From: Hydractinia symbiolongicarpus
Lineage: Eukaryota; Cnidaria; Hydrozoa; Anthoathecata; Hydractiniidae
Direction: 5' to 3'
Assembly: GCF_029227915.1 (NCBI RefSeq)
Contig: NC_079883.1
Span: 2,232,001 to 2,296,000 of the forward strand
DNA: 64,000 bases
Below the pieces are notes generated by a model. That model made no database searches. It worked only from the letters and a program-made list of their open reading frames with translations, and was not told the origin of the DNA. Made by a program: the position numbers and the translations under genes. Of the stretch, positions 1-9,663 are shown piece by piece (position 1 is the first letter of the stretch; each line of letters starts with the position of its first letter).

Positions 1-149
1 TTTAAAGACGATTATTCACATATTTACAATAGTTTCCAAAAAAAAAAAAAGTAATTAAGAAAACTAATCTAAATCGACTAAATTTTTTATGTTTACAATT
101 AAATAAAATCATTTTTTTTATATATATAAACAATAATAACAACAAAGTT

Positions 150-894
150 CTATAAAGGGACCTTACATTCATCACAGTTACATTTAGATCCGTCCCACAT
201 TTTTATCATGCTTTCAAAAACTTTAAGGTGGTCACATCGTTTCAAATGTGATGGTAAGTTATTCCAAATCTTTGGTCCCAGGGCTGATAAGCTATTAGTT
301 CCAAAAGTCGCGGTCCTTTTTCTTGAGACTACCAAAATTATTTGTATTTTGTTCTCTGACTGTCCTACCGTTATCATTTAAACAAAATATATCTTTCATA
401 AAAAGAGGGCTGTTGTTATTTATAGTTTTAGAGATTTCTATACACAATGACCGTAAGCGATTTACATTCATGTGACTCTTGCTGGAATTTTTAAGTAAAT
501 TTTCGTATGTACTTACCGTATCATTATACAGAAATCTTAATGCTCGTTTTTGTATCATTTCGACTTTAGATAAAGATTTAGAAGAAGAAAAATGCCATAT
601 AAGGGAACAATAATTGAAATTTGCGTAGATAAAACTTTGAACTAAAATATATTTTGCTTGAAAGGATAAGAAACTTCTAAATCGAAATAAGGCATTTAGT
701 TGAGCTGATGCTTTGCCACACAAATCACTAACGTGTCTGTCAAAATTTAATTTATTGTCTATAGTCACACCTAGTAATTTCACGTTATTTTCACTTTCAA
801 TAGTTTTATTTCCTATGTTAAATTTTAGACCTAAATTATCTGCCTTATTCTTTGTCAGAATTATCGAGTGAAACTTTTCAGGGTTTGCAATCAT
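150..894 (-). pseudogene. LINE remnant A: reverse transcriptase C-terminal half
   Basis: Reading on the minus strand from 894 downwards, the translation matches the end of a CR1/L2-like non-LTR reverse transcriptase: a KFHSIILTKNK segment, then LLGVTID, then the post-palm region with RFLYND. After a frameshift near 300-380 comes the typical C-terminal tail GPKIWNNLPSHLK followed by a CNCDEC cysteine cluster. The catalytic palm with its YADD box is missing, so the copy is 5'-truncated near 894. The LINE 3' end should lie just left of 150, where T-rich and TA/TAA-rich sequence (110-145) could be the tail. It is not the continuation of remnant B next door: both carry their own version of the segment just after the catalytic box, so they come from two insertions. 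Clade assignment is by overall look only. Confidence 0.75.
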
Positions 895-1438
895 TTTATT
901 CTCTTTTAACTATCATGAATTAATTAGCATGAACATAATAGGGCGGAAGAAACTGTTTTGGTAACTTGTAATAGAAATCTTATTTGCGATATGAATTGGT
1001 TTGTTTACAACGTACACGTATGGTTTCTTGTCGCCTCCATCCAACCGAATGTGTTCTATCAATTTTACTTTGTTGGTAAAAGCGTACTGGAGGGATAAAC
1101 ATGGGGAGAGGATTCTACCACACGACGCATGACATTTTTTCTTTTCGACTAAAAATATTCAATAGAAATTGAATAAAAATGTTAACTAAAAAAAAGAGCT
1201 TTAGCGTAGAAATATTTACCTGGATATTTGCATAAAGCTGTTAATAAAATGATATGGAAAAGCATTTTAAAATGTTTTCATCTTAACTGTCATTTCAACA
1301 GCCGTTAGCTGCACAAAGAATAAAAACTAAAATAAACGACTGAAACCATTTGGGACAAAATCCTAAAGCTATTTGTACGAAATTTTTGGTTCATATTTAG
1401 CGGTATTTATAATTAACGCATCTTGTTAGTGTGCGACC
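895..1438. other. Spacer between two LINE remnants
   Basis: About 540 bp of AT-rich sequence with no supportable coding region. It separates remnant A from remnant B and could be flanking host DNA or unrecognised LINE 3' sequence. Confidence 0.4.
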
Positions 1439-2238
1439 TTAAAACGTGATGTTGAGACCATTCTTCCATTGTGCTAACATTTGCTTTGATGCAAAAAGCA
1501 TAGCCTCGGTTTTACCCTTTTTGAAATTTAATATAAGTTCGTTCTCATTACACCATTTCTCAATAAATGTCATGTCGATTGACAATTTTCTTTCAATTTC
1601 AAGTATTGATTTGTCACTGACGTAAATCACCCTGTCGTCAGCATAATTTATAATCTCACTGTGCGAAAGAACCAATGGTAAATCAATAAAATATATGATG
1701 AACAGTAACGGACCGAGAACGGATCCTTGTGGGACACCATTCAGAACAAAATCAGGTTCACATGATGAATCGTTATACAAGACTTGTTGCTGCCGTCAAA
1801 ACAAATAGTCATAGTAAACCAAGCAAGCTCTGTATCATTAACACCATATATTTTTAGTTTGTGTATAAGTTAAGAGTGACCAATCGTATCGAACGCCTTG
1901 CATAAGTCAATAAAAATAGCACCGGCTAAACCATTATCATTAACAAGTTGTTTAGCACTGTCAAAGAAAAGAGTAGCAGCTGTTTCAGTCGAGCGGCTCC
2001 TACAAAAACCAAACTGGCACTTATTAAGGAGGTTATTGTATTCTATGTAAGTGTATAATTGCTCATTAACGATTTTTTCGATTAACGCAGCTGGGATAAC
2101 TGAAATGAGAAGATAGTTTTCAATATCACTTTTTGCGCCACTTTTATAAACTGGAATAACTTTTGATTTCTTCCAATCGCTCGGAAACTTTCCTGTAGTT
2201 AGCGAAATATTGATTATACGCGTCATAGATTTATTCAT
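1439..2238 (-). pseudogene. LINE remnant B: reverse transcriptase palm
   Basis: Two minus-strand reading frames cover the RT core. The upstream part (1870-2238) shows GKFPSDWKKSKVIPVYKSG, the QFGF box and FIDLCKAFDT (motif A, with the catalytic D). The downstream part (1439-1780) shows NGVPQGSVLGPLLF (motif B) and YADD (motif C). The two are joined by a frameshift and a short gap at 1780-1870. Reading stops at NGLNITF near 1439, so thumb and C-terminal domains are absent. The motifs are diagnostic for a non-LTR RT of the CR1/L2/jockey type. Frameshifts mean no active enzyme. Confidence 0.85.
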
Positions 2239-2772
2239 AGCGCTTGTTTTTCTTTTAAGAGTCTTAGGAAGTTGACAAACTTTCTTGGGTGTTGTTGGCT
2301 AAAACTTGAAAGTTGTTCTAGTCGGGACAAATGTGATTGGTGTTTTATGTCAAGTAAGATCTGGAAAATTAAGGAGAGACTATTTGAGTTTGGTAACGAC
2401 AACTTTCGATATTTTAGCATTATTAGTTATGCTTGCTCCGTCAATATTTATCACCGTATCTACTTTCGTTTTCGCTTTAGTTGGGAATATTCGTATGATG
2501 ACACTCCAAAAGTTACCGAAATTAGTCGCGCTTTTACTTAAAAGCTTTTTACCGTAATTATTCTTGGTTTTTCTCAAAAGTCTATTTACTAAGTTCCTTT
2601 CGTTTCTAAATACTATTTCGTCATCGCTCTTCCGGAATTTGCGTAGCAAGTGATCACGGTTGTTCATTTCGGATTTGATTTCGGATGTGATCCACGGACA
2701 TTTTTGGCCACGAATCCTTTTTGTGACTAATGGTGCAACGTCATCAAGCAACACAGTTAGCTTAGCTTTCAT
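2235..2772 (-). pseudogene. LINE remnant B: linker between endonuclease and RT
   Basis: Minus-strand frames here encode the charged linker that normally joins the endonuclease and RT domains of CR1/L2 LINEs, including PLVTKRIRGQKCPWITSEIK, many K/R residues and an FGNFWSVI segment. The same arrangement (CPW box, then FW/CW box) recurs in LINE remnant C at 47.9-48.4 kb, which supports the call. At least one frameshift is present around 2380-2420. Confidence 0.7.
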
Positions 2773-3143
2773 AGAGGACCAGCAACTGTTGACACAGTGG
2801 AAAGATAAACGCTAGCGCAGTTTTCAGCTTGCAAGCGTTCATTTATATCATCTTTATTATAATTTTTATATTTTCGACAGAAGGTTGTTTTTGGTTTCGA
2901 TTTTTTAGAGTTTATTTTTCTAATACCGCCAATCATTTCATAATCGCTGATTGCTGAAGCGAAAGCGACAGTTTCTTTAATAACTGATAGGTTGTTAGTC
3001 ATGAATACATCAATTAACGTTTTTGTGTCGCCATGAATTCTCGTGGGTTTTTTAATCATCTGCTTGAAAAACTTCGTTCCCGGAACACTGTTTCGCTTTT
3101 TGATCTGAGACAATTTTATCCAGTATTGTACGTTTGTTGTCAA
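2769..3143 (-). pseudogene. LINE remnant B: end of the APE endonuclease
   Basis: The minus-strand translation contains FFKQMIKKPTRIHGDTKTLIDVF followed by AISDYEMIGGIRKI, which corresponds to the last third of an AP-type endonuclease in CR1/L2 elements (usual pattern: PTR, TLID, SDH). The catalytic SDH is changed to SDY. The first two thirds of the endonuclease, with the QNVRG and LSETH motifs seen in remnant C, are missing, so this copy is truncated at both ends. Confidence 0.75.
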
Positions 3144-3538
3144 GTTTTATATTTTTTAATTGAGCTTACTGGTTTAAATTATATTAATATGAAAACACGA
3201 AAATTTAATTACGTTAGCCGGGTAGTTTGTGTAATTTCATTTAGCAATGTGAAAGTAAAAGGTGTTAGATAAATGTTTTGTTTAAAACATAAAACTAAAA
3301 AGAAAGCGAATGGTCATTATGCAAAATGAAAAATTAGCTTTTTATTATAAACAGTACACAATGAATCTATTTTTATGATGGACCGCCTTTAAAACAAGTC
3401 TTGTTACAACTAGCTGTTTGAAAAACTGGTTGGAGAAAAATCCAGTTTGAACATGTTACTGTATTACATTCTCTTCATAATTTGTCAAAAAAAGCTAGGT
3501 GGGACATTTTTAAAAAGTGATGTAAAATTGTCCAGCAG
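3144..3538. other. Spacer upstream of the membrane-protein gene
   Basis: No clear coding content on the minus strand. On the plus strand an ATG at 3453 opens 15 codons plus one base that are hydrophobic (MLLYYILFIIC). Its reading frame would join the next block in phase if the 40 bases 3499-3538, which start with GT and end with AG, were removed. Forty nucleotides is very short for an animal intron, so an upstream first exon elsewhere remains possible. Confidence 0.3.
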
Positions 3539-3549
3539 TAGTAATTAAG

Positions 3550-6500
3550 TTGTTGTTTCTTTATGCATTCGTAAATTTTTTAGCCTATGCTGATGTTTTC
3601 ATTTCACAACAAAATGGAAAAGATGACGCGTCGTGTGGAACATTACTCTTGCCTTGCATGTCCCTCCAATATGCTTTTACCAACAAAGTAAAATCAACTG
3701 AATCCATCAAGTTGGATAGTGGGAGCACGAACCCATATGTATATGTTGTCGACAAATCAATTCATGGCCCAAATGATATTTCCGTCACAAGTTACCAAAG
3801 CAATTACTTTCGTCCTGTTATATTTATGTTAAATAAAGAAACATTGGAAAATCATTTATTTGTAGCCGATGGAAAAAATCAAATGAGACTCCATGTTCAA
3901 AACATTGACTTTCGGAATACACCTCTACTTACATTTAACACAAGTTGCGATGTTATAATTGTTAACTGCAGTTTTACAAACACACCAAGTGCTGTGTTAC
4001 GTCGAGATAAAACTACCACAAAGAGAAGTCGAGACACTGTTGTCATTTATATATCGTACAGTAACTTTAACCTCTCTATGGCTATGATAATTTGTTGTGT
4101 AAGAGATATTAATGTGGTCCTATACAAATGCATTCTCCAGGGAGAGAACAGTAATGCGTTGTACATCACAGAAATTGCAATAAAAGGTATTGTTAAAATT
4201 ACGAATTGTTGCATTTCGACATGGAAGGGTCCTGTGATAAATTTCGGAAACAAGTGTATTTCATCAATTAATATCAGAAACACATCATTTTTAAAAACCA
4301 ATTTTGCTCCCTTAAAGTGGGGACTTTTCGTATACAAGTGTTTAGAAGTGTTTATTGATAAATCAACTTTTTCAAATTATCAAAAGTCCGCAGTTGTTAT
4401 AATAAAAGTCAAAAAAGCTAAAATTACGCATTGCAATTTCACAAAAAATTATGGTTTTTATGGAGGTGCAATTCGAAGCCGAAAAAGCAACTGCATTATC
4501 AACAAATGTGTTTTTACTTTTAACACTGCAGACATGGGTGGAGCTATATACAGTGCAGACAAACCAAACGCTTTCGTACATGGATTAACTATCCGACAAT
4601 CTGTTTTTTACAACAACGCCGCTACTATTGCCGGTGGATCAGTATACGCTGCGTCACGTTTTTTGGTACACGGAATCTTAATAGAGAACAGCCAGATGCA
4701 CTCAACATCAACCAATGATTTTACCACAGGATCTATTATCCGATCCAGCATATCAATAAATTTAATAAACGTGTCAATCTCAATTACTGGCCCGCTTGTA
4801 GACATACCTATACTTGAAATTTTTAATTTTGAAGAAAGTACGGCTAAAATGCGCCAAAAATTTCTTAATGTGAGTATATCATGCCCAAGAAATTACGAAG
4901 CCAATAATTCAATGACACCAAGAAGAGTCATTTTTTCTCGATGTTGGCGATGTCCAAAAGGAATGTACAGCATGGATAAAAGCATTATCACGTTTTCAGG
5001 AAGTTTCAAAGAAGTAAATTTTACTACAAGGACATCCAATTTTACATGCATAACATGCCCTCCAGGCGGGAGATGTGACTCCAAAATTAAAAGTCGAGGA
5101 CATTTTTGGGGATATGTTAATAGAGATAATCAGATACACTTTCTGCCGTGCCCTTCGTATTACTGCTGTTCACGTCAATGTGAATCCTATAATGACTGCG
5201 GCAAACACAGAGAAGGGATTTTATGTGGCTTGTGCAAAAAAGGCTTTCGACTGAACTACTTCAGTGACAACTGTGTTAAGAGTGATGGTTGTCATAAGAC
5301 ATCGTCATGGTTATTGTATGCATTGTATAGTGCATGTTACGTGATTCTCTTGATGTACTATAAAAAAGTGTTTGCATTTTTAATGATGGCTATATCAAAA
5401 TACTTTCCCAACGAGGACCAAATTATCTTGTTTTTTAAAAAGAAATTAATCTACCACAGGGTAGAAGATCTTGATTACATTTTATTCCAAGAAAGCGAAG
5501 AAAAAGAAGAAGAAGAAAAAGAAGAAGAAGAAAAAGAAGAAGAAAAAGAAGAAGAAGAAGAAGAAGAAAAAGAAGAAGTAAAGACGACGGAAAAGGTAAA
5601 AAACAAAACTGAAGAACCAAACAGCGATAGTGAGAATAAATGCATTGCTTCTGGCATTAAGACCATTCTGTATTTTTTTTACCAAATGGAAGTTTTGATA
5701 CACATACCAGCCACAGAACAAGACAGTTACGGTTATTTACATCAACTTAAAACTACAATCTCAAACATATTTAACCTTGAGTTAATTCAATTCCACATAT
5801 CGAAAATTTGTTTTGTTAATAATCTTGATGCTGTTTCTAAACGAATAATCAAAATAGGCAACGTGTTTATGTTATTCTTGATGCTCGTTGTTGCTGTTGG
5901 CCTCATTTTTTTCATTCGTCAAATAAAAAGAAAGACAAAATCAAAGAGTTTCGAACATTTTAGCCAGTGTCACGGTATGGACAAAATACGGAATTGCTTT
6001 ATACAAATTGTGTTACTTGGTTATACTGGTGTGACCACATTTTGTTTTAGCATGCTCCGTTGTGTGGAAATAAATAATCAGAAGCACTTGTTTATCAAAG
6101 GTGATGTTATATGTTACACATGGTGGCAATATTGCATTCTGCTCATAATACTGTTGTGGATTTTACCATTTGGAGTTTCAGTTTACCTTTCGATAAAGAT
6201 GCTGCAAATGAGAAAATTAAACCTGAAAGGTTTTTACTTCTCTTTAGCTTTTCCACTTGCGTCTTTTTATTACTACTTTCACAATGTTTATCGCCAGACC
6301 ACGTTCAATGTGAACAGAGAGGAATTGAAAAAAATACAGGACGTATGTGAAATGTTTACTGGTGCGTTTAGATCGAACACATTTGGTCAAATAAATTGGG
6401 AGTCAGTAGTAATTGTTCGGCGATTATTGATCGCCGCCATTTGCAATTTTGTGATGAATCCAGTTGCACGAATGATGTTAACGATACCTTTGCTTTTATT

Positions 6501-6804
6501 TTACCTTGTCCATCATCTTTACGTGTCGCCATATCGTAGCAAGTTTTTAAATCACTTAGAAACTATTTCGTTGTCGTTTTTGTTGATAATCAATGTGGAG
6601 AACTTGTTTTTTGCTTTCCTTTACATGAACGATCAATCAAGTGTACCTGGCATCAATGCAATCACAAACATTTGTGTTTGGATTAATTATATCATTTTAA
6701 CAGCACCATTGCTAATTTTTGTTGTATTAGCTATTGTTGCTGTTTTAAGAATGATTTGCGTCCTAATATGGAGATGTGTTGACCTTATGAAGATAAACAT
6801 GTGA
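3550..6804 (+). CDS. Large beta-helix / Cys-rich / multi-pass membrane protein
   Basis: One uninterrupted block of about 1084 codons. The first residues (LLFLYAFVNFLAYA) look like a signal peptide, but the block opens on TTG and the first in-frame ATG is near 3658, inside the mature protein; the true start is probably in an upstream exon. Residues about 100-460 repeat short beta-strand units such as INKCVFTFNTADMGGAIYS, the pattern of right-handed parallel beta-helix (pectin-lyase-like) ectodomains. Residues about 475-585 are Cys-rich (CPKGMYS, CPPGGRC, CGLCKKGF), resembling ephrin-receptor/EGF-like stalks. A first membrane segment lies at about 586-603, then a Glu/Lys-rich stretch (about 650-680), then roughly six further hydrophobic segments between 770 and 1075. 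The architecture resembles uncharacterised surface proteins of cnidarians and sponges. Ligand and signalling role are unknown. Topology is predicted by eye. Confidence 0.85.
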   Translation: MLFLYAFVNFLAYADVFISQQNGKDDASCGTLLLPCMSLQYAFTNKVKSTESIKLDSGSTNPYVYVVDKSIHGPNDISVTSYQSNYFRPVIFMLNKETLENHLFVADGKNQMRLHVQNIDFRNTPLLTFNTSCDVIIVNCSFTNTPSAVLRRDKTTTKRSRDTVVIYISYSNFNLSMAMIICCVRDINVVLYKCILQGENSNALYITEIAIKGIVKITNCCISTWKGPVINFGNKCISSINIRNTSFLKTNFAPLKWGLFVYKCLEVFIDKSTFSNYQKSAVVIIKVKKAKITHCNFTKNYGFYGGAIRSRKSNCIINKCVFTFNTADMGGAIYSADKPNAFVHGLTIRQSVFYNNAATIAGGSVYAASRFLVHGILIENSQMHSTSTNDFTTGSIIRSSISINLINVSISITGPLVDIPILEIFNFEESTAKMRQKFLNVSISCPRNYEANNSMTPRRVIFSRCWRCPKGMYSMDKSIITFSGSFKEVNFTTRTSNFTCITCPPGGRCDSKIKSRGHFWGYVNRDNQIHFLPCPSYYCCSRQCESYNDCGKHREGILCGLCKKGFRLNYFSDNCVKSDGCHKTSSWLLYALYSACYVILLMYYKKVFAFLMMAISKYFPNEDQIILFFKKKLIYHRVEDLDYILFQESEEKEEEEKEEEEKEEEKEEEEEEEKEEVKTTEKVKNKTEEPNSDSENKCIASGIKTILYFFYQMEVLIHIPATEQDSYGYLHQLKTTISNIFNLELIQFHISKICFVNNLDAVSKRIIKIGNVFMLFLMLVVAVGLIFFIRQIKRKTKSKSFEHFSQCHGMDKIRNCFIQIVLLGYTGVTTFCFSMLRCVEINNQKHLFIKGDVICYTWWQYCILLIILLWILPFGVSVYLSIKMLQMRKLNLKGFYFSLAFPLASFYYYFHNVYRQTTFNVNREELKKIQDVCEMFTGAFRSNTFGQINWESVVIVRRLLIAAICNFVMNPVARMMLTIPLLLFYLVHHLYVSPYRSKFLNHLETISLSFLLIINVENLFFAFLYMNDQSSVPGINAITNICVWINYIILTAPLLIFVVLAIVAVLRMICVLIWRCVDLMKINM
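5497..5583 (+). repeat. Coding GAA/GAG microsatellite (poly-Glu/Lys)
   Basis: Nearly pure run of GAA and AAA codons inside the membrane-protein gene, giving alternating blocks of E with single K. It sits in the predicted loop after the first membrane segment. It is likely length-variable between alleles because the trinucleotide run is almost uninterrupted. Confidence 0.9.
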
Positions 6805-9089
6805 CTGAGAAATTGTTTGCTTAAAAACTGATAATTCTTTTTTGCACATATTCCAAGTGTCTTAACATTTGACTTTTCATAGTTAGGAACGTTTTTCACT
6901 TATTTTTTTATTTAACAACGAAATTTTGGTGTTTTTCGCACATTGAAGCAAACTTTAAGTTTTGAGACTGCTAACACTAATATACCTTTCTTTGTATAAT
7001 AATGTGGACCCTATATTGATAGGATTTATATCTGCATTAGATTCTTGATATATAATTTTGTCAACAACATTGTTTGTCAACAACAACTGTTGATCCGCAA
7101 AGATTAATTGACATTGTAACTGATATCATCGAATGCATCGTGGCTTATTATATTATCTAGTAAGTAGTTGTATTTTTAACTGTACGTATTTTAAATGTAT
7201 GCTAAATCTAACACAAAAGAAATTTTCTTCTTTCTCTCCCTTCGACTGGCAATTGTGTGTCAAACTTTGCACATAGCTTTGAAATACTTTTGTCGCAAAA
7301 AAAAAAGAACTGCATTCTTTGACCCCTAATACCACAATAAAGAAATGTCTCCATTTTAACAATTATAAATACAGTAAACTTTTCAACCGTTACGGTGATA
7401 CAATCCCAGTATTACAACAAGTGGGTTCTTCCAGTCTCATATTTTTGTCAATACCTAACATATCCACATTAAAACTAAGTATGTAATTTTGAACATGTAG
7501 TAAATTTCCTCTAAAAATTCCACAATTCTTTTTTTATCTCCAATTTCTTGGCCTCGTTATGAAGAGTAAGCCTCCACCAACTCCGTGGGACAAATAAATC
7601 ATGTCATCATTTGCGACATTCTATAGTGTAAAAGTGTATCGTAATAAGTTTCTATAAAATGTCCAGAATTTTAGCATATGCCACGAAAGAATTAAAAACA
7701 ATTGGCGTTAATCTTAGACCTAAGCGTCCTGGATACAAAGGTGGTCCTAAATGAATACTTTCAGAATACCAAACTAATTTCATTTCATCTCAGATAATCT
7801 CTTAATTTGTCGTAATCGGAATAACGGGATCGCGTAAGTCAAAATTGGCGTTCCATAGTAAAATACTACCTAATAATTATTAAGGAGCACATCAAACAAA
7901 TGTTTTGTAGAATGTCTTCAGAAGATGTTTTATGCATTAGGTCTGGTGAGTCGAATTTCAATAACGAATTCGAGAACTGCACTGCCCTCGACTTTCTTAA
8001 GCAGACCAAATCCCGACTTTCAAGATTGAAGAAAATGATAGTTGAAAAAAGTCTCTCCTAACGTTTCACTAACGCTCCGCTAATCAACAAAGTCCCACCC
8101 CTTCCTATCTCACTGGGGATCCCCATAATAGGCCATCAAGTACAATTATTACTTCGATCATTATTTCCATGTTACATTTTTATTTAGAATGACTGTGCAA
8201 TTTTTTCGATTCGCTATTGAGAGTGCGAAAAGATTATTTGCTGTTACTTCGTCATTTTTATAGGTGATGGTGGGAGTGACTTTTCCCTTCTCCCCAACCA
8301 TACTTATGAAAACCCTGCTTGAATAGGGTTCAGAAAAAACGTGATTTTAAAAAAGAATTATAGTTCGTTTACTTTTAGGTTAGCTTTATAAGAAATTATC
8401 TACTAGCATAGCATCTACTAGCTACTCTTCAACATTAATGCTGCTCTTTCTCCAGAGATCGCAGCGGGACAAGTTAACAATTAGAAAGAGAATGGGGTTT
8501 TTCCACTACTAAACTTTAGGTAGTTACAATTTTTGTCAACTTAATGATGATCACATATGTATTATCTTTAGGGTTGACAGATCCTTTTTCGTGTGATATT
8601 TTTCCATACAAAGCGAATTTATCTTATTAAACACAATGTCGTTGAATCTAAGTTAAGTATCCTGGAAGCAATGGTTTTATAAAATGGTTAACATTTTTCC
8701 TTGTTTCGTGCATTATTAAGAGATGACATTGATCCAATAAATTGTAATGTTTAAAAAAAATGCTAAATCTTCAAAATAGTGGTTAAAGTAGGTAAATTCT
8801 ATGTTTGAACTTATTACATAGGACACCTATAGGATTACAACATAGAGCTGCTCATAGATATAAAAAAGAATAACATTGTTTTACACTTTGATTTATCGCT
8901 TTTCAATTTTTGAAAAAGAGTTGTGTCGTCGAAAATCGAAAGCATACAAAAAAAACACGACTGGGCGCAATATAATTATGGACCTGCTAAAAATTTTCTA
9001 ACTTTTTAATTTATCTAACTTTCCGCATTTTTGCTTTATATAAATCAACCAATCAACCACATCTCGTTTATTTAAATTTTATTCACTGT
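6805..9089. other. AT-rich stretch without recognisable genes
   Basis: Contains the 3' end of the membrane-protein gene and intergenic DNA. No reading frame above about 70 codons resembles a known family, and I see no RNA gene or terminal repeat motif. Confidence 0.5.
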
Positions 9090-9094
9090 ATTCT

Positions 9095-9197
9095 AACGTT
9101 CTTCTAACACTTTTCTAAGCTTTTCTAACGCTTTTCTAACGCTTTTCTAACGCTTTTCTTACGTTTTCCTACCGTTTTTCTTACGATTTTCTAACGT
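9095..9197 (+). repeat. Short tandem repeat, unit about 11 bp (CTTTTCTAACG)
   Basis: About nine or ten diverged copies of CTTTTCTAACG follow one another, with variants TTTCTTACG and TTTCCTACCG at the right end. It lies just outside the left end of the 9271-13269 element. Function unknown; simple minisatellite. Confidence 0.8.
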
Positions 9198-9663
9198 TTT
9201 TTATCCTATTACCTAAAGTGTTAAAGCAATGACACAAGTTCAGACAGTTTTCAGTTAATATATTAGAAACCAGGGGCGGATCCAGACTTTTTTTGGACTT
9301 AGTCAAAATATTGCTGCTGCGCAGCAATATTTGGACAAAGTCTTGAATTCAGCAGCTGAGGGTCCTGGGGGCGCTGTAAGCCCCCCCCCCTCCCAGGTTG
9401 GGTCAGAATTTTTCACTGATTTAAGCTTTGCGGGTACAAAAATCGCCGAAAATTGTCTACCGATTTATCTAGTTATTAATAAAATTGACGAAAAGAAACC
9501 CTAAGCTATAAGAAAATCTCCTAAGAACATTTTTTATAAGAATCAACTCTCCGTCCTACACGTCTTATTTGAGATAGATAAAGGCACTAAAATTAACAGG
9601 GATTAACTACAATAAATTGAGACAATTGTGAATATATTTCAATATTTATAAACTCTTGCTCTT

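Noticed and set aside
5435-5721. Phe/Ser/Leu-rich open frames on the minus strand
   Set aside because: They are the reverse complement of the GAA repeat in the membrane-protein gene; low-complexity shadows.
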